64,000 nucleotides of DNA from NCBI GenBank assembly GCA_963855995.1, contig OY979731.1, positions 4,613,942 through 4,677,941 of the forward strand, read 5' to 3'. The position numbers were made by a program, and so were the translations under genes. The stretch comes from Muricea muricata (Eukaryota > Cnidaria > Anthozoa > Malacalcyonacea > Plexauridae). Shown here piece by piece: positions 57,126 through 64,000 of this stretch; the stretch's first letter is position 1; each line of letters opens with the position of its first letter. The notes beneath the pieces are model-generated. The model worked only from the letters and a program-made list of their open reading frames with translations, ran no database searches and was not told the DNA's origin.

Positions 57126-58089
57126 TCATCCAACGCTACGAAACAGAAGGATTTTCTAAAGACGTTGCCAACCTACTCGTCGCAGCAACTCGTTCCTCCA
57201 CATCTAAGACATACGAATCCAGCTGGCGTCGTTGGTGCGGCTGGTGTTCTGAAAGGAAGATTAATCCGCTTTCAGCAACTCTAACTAACATTCTTTCATT
57301 TTTTGCGGACTGCTTCAAGGTCTTCAATATCGGACCATAAATGTCTTACGTTCTGCTTTATCATCTATTCATCCTAAGGTTGACAATTTTTGTGTTGGAC
57401 AACACCCCTATGTTGTAAACATTTTGAGAGGGATCTTGAATAATAGACCTCCTAAACCACGATACACATACACGTGGGACCTACATGCAGTCACAGAACA
57501 TATAAAAAAAATGAGGACAAATAATTCACTGTCCCTAAAACACTTGAGCTGGAAGCTTGCAACTCTATTTGCCATCACATGTCCAAAACGGGTGTCCTCA
57601 CTTACCAGTTTAAATTTAAACTACTACAAAATGGTACCTGAAGGTGTCGTGTTTACTCTTACCGTGCCAAAAAAGGGAACTCGCCCAGACGAAACAATTC
57701 AAGCCTTCTTCACCCGCTACCCTGCTGATCCATATTTGTGCCCAGTACATTGTTTTACACACTACCTGCTACTCACAAAAGAAAAACGAGCTGTTCAAGA
57801 AGGAAAACCAAATAATTTATTCATTTCCCATATCAAACCTCACCACCCGATTACGAAAGCGACACTTGCTCGTTGGATCCTGTCCCTTATTAAAGAGGCA
57901 GGCATTGACACAAAAATTTTTAAAGCTCATTCCTTAAGAGGTGCCTCTACTACAGTAGCTGCTAATGCCTTAGTCCCTCTTCAAGAGATTATGAACATGG
58001 CTGACTGGTCCAATGCCTCTACGTTTCGTCAACATTACTATAAACCTGTTCATTCCGCCACCTTTGGAGAAACTGTACTTAGTTCCTAG
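57116..58089 (+). pseudogene. DIRS tyrosine recombinase, one frameshift
   Basis: The N-terminal core-binding part reads 'VSCLIQRYETEGFSKD' and 'SSTSKTYESSWRRWCGWCSE' up to about 57311, where one base shifts the frame (continuing LQYRTINVLRSALSSIH). The catalytic part (57424-58089, stop TAG) contains the tyrosine recombinase residues: Arg in CPKRVSSL, His-x-x-Arg in HSLRGAS, Trp in MADWSN at the second His/Trp position, and the nucleophile Tyr in FRQHYYK. It would catalyse integration of the circular DNA copy. All catalytic residues survive; only the frame is broken. Confidence 0.8.
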
Positions 58090-58175
58090 TTGATATTGTA
58101 TTTTTAATGTTGATATATTTTGATCACAATACATAATACATGTATGTTTTTGTACTACATGGTGTTGAATTCTAC

Positions 58176-58302
58176 CACTTGTATTCTCATATATCTCGAC
58201 CGGAGTTCACGAAATATAATGCCAATTATACGAGGGCTGATAAGCCCGCTGATATAATTGGGGTTATATGAGTGAACGAAGAGAGAAATATATGAGCCCA
58301 CC
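58176..58302. repeat. DIRS internal complementary region
   Basis: 'cacttgtattctcatatatctcgaccggagttcacgaaatataatg' is complementary to 54366-54411. The following 'ccaattatacgagggctgataagcccgctgatataattggggttatatgagtgaacg' is complementary to 58490-58552. The joint of the two marks the element's two termini. Confidence 0.8.
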
Positions 58303-58559
58303 CGAACTACTCGTTCTCCCATCCCCTTTTCCTTGTTTTGGCGTTAAAAAGCCACAGGTGCATTATGGGAACGCGTTGCTATAGAGATAGCGACATGACA
58401 CATTTTACTTTCAGGGGTACCCTGGGGTTGAGTTGTGGTCCGAAGCACATTCAGGTAAGCCATACCACTTGTATTCTCATATATTTCTCCCTTCGTTCAC
58501 TCATATAACCCCAATTATATCAGCGAGCTTATCAGCCCTCGTATAATTGGTATTTTATC

Positions 58560-59200
58560 ACATCTTTTCAGCAATGTATGGCAAATATATTGTTGTATAT
58601 AGTATACTGGTACTGTAATGTGACCAGGCGCAGGTCCAGGGCGCATGTTCTCAGTCTAACTGGAACAAAGATTTTCTACGGGTTTTGATCATGGAACATC
58701 CTGGTCATATTATAAAATTTTTATTATTAAAGCCAATGCTCGTAAGTATTCAGTTGTGAAACGTGCAGCAAGTGATAGCGATATTATAATCACTTTGTGA
58801 CTTGTTATAATTTGATTTGAAATGTTTGTGAAATACCGAAGTCTTCTCAAATATAATTGAATCTTACTATAACCATGTTTGCTTGCATGTAAAGTTATGG
58901 AATATATACATTTTACAACTACAACTGTCTGTGATCTTCTTCTTTAACATCCTGCGAAATGCGGAAAGTAATCGTGGGGGTTTCAGCAAGTAAAAACATG
59001 TCATTCCTGCCAAATAATAACAAATAGAAAAAATGAATTCCTTCATTTGCTATGCGCATCCTAATTGTAATACTTTAAACCATGACTACACAATGGGCTG
59101 TCAATAAGCTTATTGTGATATGGGGAACTCCATTACTTCGTAAAGATCAAAGGCGTAGTTTCATCTAAAGATGTTGCGAAATGTTTGAAAAACTGCAACA
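58560..59200. other. Non-coding flank of the duplication
   Basis: No exon is supported. It includes the start of copy B at about 59030. Confidence 0.4.
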
Positions 59201-60204
59201 GTATATCATCTTCAGCACTTAAATTTTTGCAAATATTATTAGGAATACGTAAATCTTGTCAATTGCGTACAAACACTGAACACTACACTATATCTATGTC
59301 TATGATGTATGATGTACTAAATACTTATTTTGCCTGGAGTTTCAAGATGAACTCATAACTTATTAATCAGAGACATATACCATAGCCACTATAATTAGCC
59401 AATCTCTAACTTTAAATTGTGTTTTAGTTTAAGTAGATCAAACACCTATTTTAACAAGTTAACAGAGGCCCACCACAAATTTTGTCAACCGGTTGTAAAG
59501 AATAAGTTCAATGTATGTTTGTTTACATTTTGATTTAGGTTGTAAAGATTTTGAAGGGCGCGCAAATATTCCTAATCAAACCTCGCATCAAGCCATTATA
59601 ATGATGTAATTCTCATTTTAAAAGAAGTTAATAAAAATTCTAAACTTCTTCTTAAAGTGAGTTTTTACTGGCTTCTACAAGTCTAGTTTTTCCTGCTTTC
59701 CTGCTCTCTCATGTTAAAGTATTGACCTAGATTGAAGACGTTAACCTAATGAAGTATATAAAAATATCATGCATTGTTCTTTTATGCGCCAGTTAATTCT
59801 CGCGACAAACAAGGTCATTTTATAGCAGTGTTCTTTATGCGCTAGTTAATTCTCGCGACAACTAGGTGATTTTATAGCAGTAGAATTTGCATCTAAAGAG
59901 TTTGTTTTGCTCGATCGGGGAGGGACGTGGGGAGCTTTTCTATTACATTAAAATGAGTAAAGGCTTGGATAGGCACTTTTCAGAAAATGAGAAATAGATA
60001 GAGAAGACACAAATTGATTATCAGACAGGAAACTTTATTCCAAAATATAATTTTATCACATCCTTTCAGCAATGTATGGCAAATATATTGTTGTATATAG
60101 TATACTGATATGAGGAACTCCATTACTTCGTAAAGTATGATTCTGTTCACTACGTTTCTGTTTACTCTGATTGGTCGATACGCCCTGAAGTCAAATATAT
60201 TTAA

Positions 60205-60545
60205 CTAGCAGCTACTGGAAAACAGAAAGTTGATAAATCGCATTTTTTCACCGCTGGGAATTAAGTGAAAATCTGTTGAATTTTGATGCTCTCATTTGGG
60301 AATCATAGTTTACAATTTTCGCGCTTACTAGGTAGTAAAATGAATGCCAAGTTAGTTGTTTTTCGTGACAGGTAAATGATTAATGGCGCTTTCTGTTGTT
60401 CAGAAGTGAAAATATGCCAATTTCGACCGGTTACTTTCATTTAATTCGTATTTGTTCAATTTGCCTTCAAATTTCACAAAAATGGCGACAATCGAGAGGC
60501 AAAAGCCCTGTCTTCTAGACTGAATAATGAACCGTGGTAGAGCAA
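60205..60545. mobile_element. Diverged relative of the 10.4-11.0 kb TIR element
   Basis: 'ttcaccg.tgggaa.tta..gaaaatctgttgaa', 'ctcgtgacagataaatgattaatg' type and 'caaatttcacaaaaatg.cgacaatcga.ag' blocks align in order with the interior of 10447-11030. The terminal CAGGGTGTATC sequence is not seen, so it is a partial or older copy. Confidence 0.55.
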
Positions 60546-60602
60546 TCTGTATAATATCAATGTAACTTGGCGCACGTCTGGGGCCATGATCTTTGTCCCT
60601 AC

Positions 60603-60883
60603 CACAGAGTACTACACAGAGGGCCCACTCGACGAAAAAAGCGTAACGCGGATTGGTAGTTGTCAGGGGGTGAATGCCTCGATGCACTTGCTACGAATTT
60701 TATCCCAGCAAGTGCATAGAGGCATTAACCCCCTGACAACCTCAAAATGGCTCTGAACTTCGCCGCCATTTTGAATTTTTCAGGGGGGTAACCACCACTC
60801 TTTAGCACACGTTTGAGCAAAAGGCCGTTACGCAAAAATGATAGGAAAATAAATAAAGTGAGCCCTCTGTGTAGTACTCTGTG
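60603..60883. mobile_element. 281-bp deletion derivative of the 3.3-kb element, TSD TCCCTAC
   Basis: TIR CACAGAGTACTACACAGAGGGC matches its inverted right end. TCCCTAC is duplicated at 60596-60602 and 60884-60890. The left half matches the right end of the 45731-49026 element (including the 'gaatgcctcgatgcacttgct' hairpin) and the right half matches its left end ('ttttgcgtaacggcc', 'aaattcaaaatggcggcgaa'). It lies about 255 bp upstream of the start codon of the secreted-peptide gene. Confidence 0.85.
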
Positions 60884-61034
60884 TCCCTACTGTTCCCAAG
60901 AACTTGTTTGAATTTTTATCTGGCGTACGTCAAAGGAATCAGCGACTGGAAGCTTAATGATATTGTAACTATACCTCCTCGTAGTTGCTGAAAGCAACGC
61001 CACCGGAAGAAGTGATTTATCGTCCGGTCTACGA

Positions 61035-61139
61035 AGGACAGATCAGATAAAAGCGAGTGAAAACAGCCAAGCAAACCAGAGTGAAGAGAGAGCGAGAGAA
61101 CTATAGACAGCCTACAAAGAAACTAATCAAGAAAGAAAG
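61035..61139 (+). promoter_or_regulatory. Presumed promoter/5' UTR of secreted-peptide gene
   Basis: 'gatcagataaaagcg' at about 61041 is a weak TATA-like (or GATA-type) motif. The purine-rich stretch 'gagtgaagagagagcgagag' and an A-rich leader 'aatcaagaaagaaag' precede the ATG at 61140, a good start context. The transcription start is inferred only. Confidence 0.3.
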
Positions 61140-63248
61140 ATGAAATTTTGGACAAATTTAGCATTGCTCGTTGTAGTGCTTGCTGTGTTCCTTCGAGTTG
61201 GATACGCCGAGGAGACTGAAGAATCAGATGATTTTGAGGTAAACGCCTTGGAATATGGTGCTAGCCAAATACAAGATGCAGAACCGTAAGCTTTTATCAA
61301 TTTTTTTTGTCTTCAAGATGAGTAACAATGCTGAGGATAAGTGAATTTTAGCTAACACCTGTTAATAAATTTTGAATGAACTTTTATGATTTCCAAGCTG
61401 TAAAAATATATCAAGAATTGCACATATGGTTTGGAGTACCATAGCTAGAACTCAAATGTCCACCAAAGTAAAAGTTTCAGTCGAAGACTTGATATTTAAC
61501 TTTTTTTCTTGAAAAAATGGAACGGATTTGAATTTTGAGGTGATATGGCTTTTGGTTTAAATATGTTATAGCTAGTATAAGAATATAACTTTACTAGAAA
61601 TACATGCATGCAGCAACCGCTCGCCACTAACTAAGAGCATGCAACTATATTTTCGGAATTACATGAAGTACTGAAATAGGTTGTTGTCATGGCAACACGG
61701 CAATTGTTATTTATATTAATTTTTCAAAAAGGCAAAATATTGGGTTTTTAATCCTTGTTTTATTGACAATTTTTTAAAATGGCACAACATTTGTCATCGG
61801 TATGTTATTACGCCTAATGTAAGCTTAAATTTGGTATAAAATACGACCTACTAATTACATATATTAGACGTTTTGAAATATTTATGAAACTAAATTTTTA
61901 TCTACATAAACTTTGAGTTTGAAACAAAACCGTTTCAAGCCAATTTTGTATCTTGGCTCATATTCTTTTACATGTAAAGTTCGTCAATATTTTGATATAC
62001 AGTAATAAGAAGACAGTCTTGCATTTACAAAACATAAACTTACTCTGGAATTTAAACAATAAACAGTGAATAAACTGGAGGAGTACGGCTACGCCGGCCT
62101 TTATAAAGCATTAAAACACAAGTATAAATACGCATTATCAACAAACTTGCCTTGTGTTTCACGCCGTAGTCAATTCTTGGCGCTTCTCTGTATTTTCCCA
62201 GAATAAATCTCTCTTCAAGAGTCAATGACCACCCTTCGTTGGTTTTTAAAGTTGCCAAATCTTTTTCCAAAATACAAAATATTGTAGTGCAAAAAGCAAA
62301 TTTAGATATTTGCTGTCAGTTGAATTCGTGATTGGTCAATCAACAATAAATTTTAAGTCTGGCCAATCAGTGTTAGCCATTCATGATAGTCCGCCATATT
62401 ATTGAGATCAGTGAGGACATACCACTTTTACTACCTATCACGAGCAACGACTTTCAACTCCGCTAATACGAAATTAGTAACCCTCGCCCCGGGCTTACGC
62501 CCGGAACGGCGCTTCGCGCCGTTGGCTCGGGGATAAAAGCAGCTATACTATAGAGTTGTCACTTGAAATTACCATTCTGTTTCGAGCGGTCACTACAAGA
62601 GCTAGCACAAACGCAGGTTTTTGAAAGATTTCGCGAAATTTCTTTATATATTTCGGATCTTTTTCTCATAAATAAAAAATGTTGTGAAACATTTAAAAAT
62701 GGATCTTCATGGTATATGTATAAGAACGGAGAATTTAAGGATTTTGTAGCGCCAAGAAATTGTAAATTGCTGTTTTTTAATGATCTTTGTTAGGTTATCA
62801 GTTTAACGACATGGTCAAATCCCCACAAATTTAAGTGTCTCAACAGTCAGAAACAAGCTCAATAGAACAATGGCCTCGTCCGTGTTGCATTTATAGAAAC
62901 GGTGGTAGCCTATACGCAGATACAGGTCTTCATGGCGATTTACAGACATTGTGACGGTCATGAGTTTTTATCACGATTGACATTGAAATGCTCACATGCT
63001 CGATTTACCGTACAGATTATTCAATGTTCCAAACAAAATATCTTTTCATTTCCATTTGCAGCGAATTCGATCTGGACACTGTGAGCAATACTCCTCCTGA
63101 TGACGAAGAAGACGAGCCTGCGATGTTCAAACGTGCACCTTGGCGTCGTAGGCGTTGGCGATTTCGCGTACGGGTTCGAGGTTGGCGATTGCCCAAAAAA
63201 AACAAATATGTGAAATTTCAAGATGAAGGTAAGGATTACCATTCATAA
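61140..63248 (+). CDS. Secreted Trp/Arg-rich cationic peptide precursor (antimicrobial-peptide-like)
   Basis: Exon 1 (61140-61285) encodes a clear signal peptide, MKFWTNLALLVVVLAVFLRV-GYA, then an acidic start (EETEESDDFE). Donor is GTAAGC. Exon 2 (63062-63228 or to the TAA at 63246-63248; acceptor ..catttccatttgcag) continues in frame with an acidic run (PPDDEEDEPAMF), a Lys-Arg site, and a basic tail starting APWRRRRWRFRVRVRGWR. The precursor is about 110 residues if the GTAAGG at 63229 is not used. Layout (signal, anionic pro-region, dibasic cleavage, Trp/Arg-rich C-terminus with alternating R-x-R) is that of host-defence peptide precursors such as cnidarian arminins. No cysteines, and no sequence match I recognise. 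A neuropeptide precursor is the main alternative. The 1.78-kb intron shows no gene. Confidence 0.7.
61286..63061. other. Intron of the secreted-peptide gene
   Basis: It contains a hairpin-rich tract at 62479-62532 ('cccgggcttacgcccgg', 'cggcgcttcgcgccg') typical of repeats. A plus frame of 76 codons at 62563-62793 ('LPFCFERSLQELAQTQVF...') is unassigned, as is a minus frame at 62270-62052. Neither has supporting splice or domain evidence. Confidence 0.4.
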
Positions 63249-64000
63249 ATGGTGTTGCAAAGGTAACAAGCATTTCTTTAGCCATGGTCATTAGTTTGAT
63301 CTCAATCTTGGGCCACATATAACGCGGAAAAAAATTATGGTCACAAAATAGTTTGATTACAAATGATTTGACAATAGAAGTGCAAAAAATCACGGAATAA
63401 TTAATGCATAACAGCAAATGACAATGAAACAAACAGATTTACGGACACAAATTTCAGTCATTTATTCAATTGAACATTCATCAATCAATGGATAAATTTA
63501 AAAGCAAAATACAGCATTTTCATTAATTTGAATCAAATCAAATAAACGGAACCCTAATTCTATGATCTCCAAAATGTTGCCCCTTTAAAACAGCAATTCA
63601 GGACACTCTATTCCGCAGTATCTATTTAAAATCTTCATCATTAGAAAAATTTCCATCAAATTTTGTCACATATTGCAGAAGTTTTTACAAAAAATTGAAT
63701 TTGGATATAATTCTGGAACACAGTGTACGTCTGCAATCCATGTATCCTATACCTATGCTTTAACCTGACCTCATGGTATTCTATTCACCGAATTGCACCC
63801 TACACGTTTGGACCCATCAATATAAATACTTGTTTCAAGTATCGCAGTGATGCATATAAACGCAACAACTTAATTATTATGTATTCTTAATTTCTTTAGT
63901 GCCCAAACTCGTTGCCAGTCAAAAAGATTAGTAATAAAAATGATATGTAAACCTCTGTGTTATACCTTGATTACTGATTTGACACAGTCATCTGTTAGTT
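63249..64000. other. 3' flank, non-coding
   Basis: AT-rich, with no further exon recognised. If the donor at 63229 is used, a terminal exon could lie here or beyond the window. Confidence 0.35.

Larger units (their letters stand above)
54366..58553 (+). mobile_element. DIRS-type tyrosine-recombinase retrotransposon (decayed)
   Basis: Inverted terminal repeats (about 54395-54545 against 58330-58480; 'ggtacccctgaaagtaaaatgtg' and complement) enclose gag-like, reverse transcriptase/RNase H and tyrosine recombinase coding parts in the order known for DIRS elements. An internal complementary region at about 58176-58302 is complementary to the extreme left end ('cgaccggagttcacgaaatataat') and, next to it, to the extreme right end ('aattatacgagggctgataag'). 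This is the diagnostic DIRS layout used for circular intermediates. No flanking target duplication is seen. Copy B of the local duplication (about 60035-60055) gives the empty site. All ORFs carry lesions. Confidence 0.85.
51690..60110. repeat. Local duplication, copy A (interrupted) and copy B
   Basis: Copy A is 51690-51906 + 53589-54365 + 58554-58620. Copy B is about 59030-60110. They share 'ccttcatt.gctatgcgcat', 'aaaccatgactaca', 'tcatcttcag.acttaaatttttgcaaat', 'ctagttaattctcgcgacaactaggtgattttatagcagtagaatttgc' and 'ccaaaatat..ttttatcacatc'. Copy A contains a TTAA element and a DIRS element that copy B lacks. Copy B has its own unrelated stretch at about 59345-59690. Confidence 0.75.

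Noticed and set aside
62563..62793. Plus frame LPFCFERSLQELAQ... inside the peptide-gene intron
   Set aside because: It looks protein-like, but no family or splice evidence could be given.

Overview
This window is nuclear DNA of an animal, most likely a cnidarian (anthozoan-like). Genes are split by GT-AG introns. The recognisable host domains are PLAT repeats, a PAN/apple plus fibrinogen-like secreted protein, a THAP zinc finger and a small basic secreted peptide. The repeat fraction holds Penelope-like elements with a GIY-YIG nuclease, a DIRS retrotransposon, a LINE tail and many foldback or terminal-inverted-repeat DNA elements. The species cannot be fixed from sequence reading alone.

Layout. 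1-5.7 kb is non-coding and full of short palindromic elements, with one decayed 2-oxoglutarate oxygenase fragment at 2.6 kb. 5.9-14.8 kb holds PLAT exons: an inverted two-exon PLAT module on the minus strand (5.87-6.54 kb), then a plus-strand series of three PLAT modules (6.77-14.78 kb) that resembles a LOXHD1-type multi-PLAT gene but carries an in-frame stop, a missing half-domain and a scrambled splice donor. A 4.6 kb palindromic Penelope-like composite lies in its intron. 15.1-17.3 kb is a nested palindromic array bordered by a tRNA-like repeat. 19.9-21.6 kb is a five-copy tandem repeat. 23.1-27.0 kb is a second palindromic Penelope-like composite with reverse transcriptase and GIY-YIG remnants. 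27.8-33.4 kb holds a LINE tail and several terminal-inverted-repeat elements.

35.3-37.4 kb encodes the 3' exons of a minus-strand PAN/fibrinogen-like gene that includes a 13-nt microexon. 41.0-49.2 kb is bounded by about 130-bp inverted repeats and contains a minus-strand THAP-domain gene. Nested inside it is a 3.3 kb element with 7-bp target duplications, whose internally deleted derivative sits at 60.6 kb. 51.7-60.1 kb is a local duplication in which one copy is interrupted by a TTAA-flanked element and by a decayed DIRS element, so the other copy serves as an approximate empty site. At 61.1-63.2 kb there is a spliced gene for a small secreted precursor: signal peptide, acidic pro-region, Lys-Arg site, then a Trp/Arg-rich basic C-terminus. 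It looks like a host-defence (antimicrobial) peptide precursor and is the best candidate here for something undescribed.

The genes do not form an operon-like system. The coherent story is a transposon-rich host region in which nested insertions can be ordered, because palindrome arms and duplicated segments preserve uninterrupted sites.
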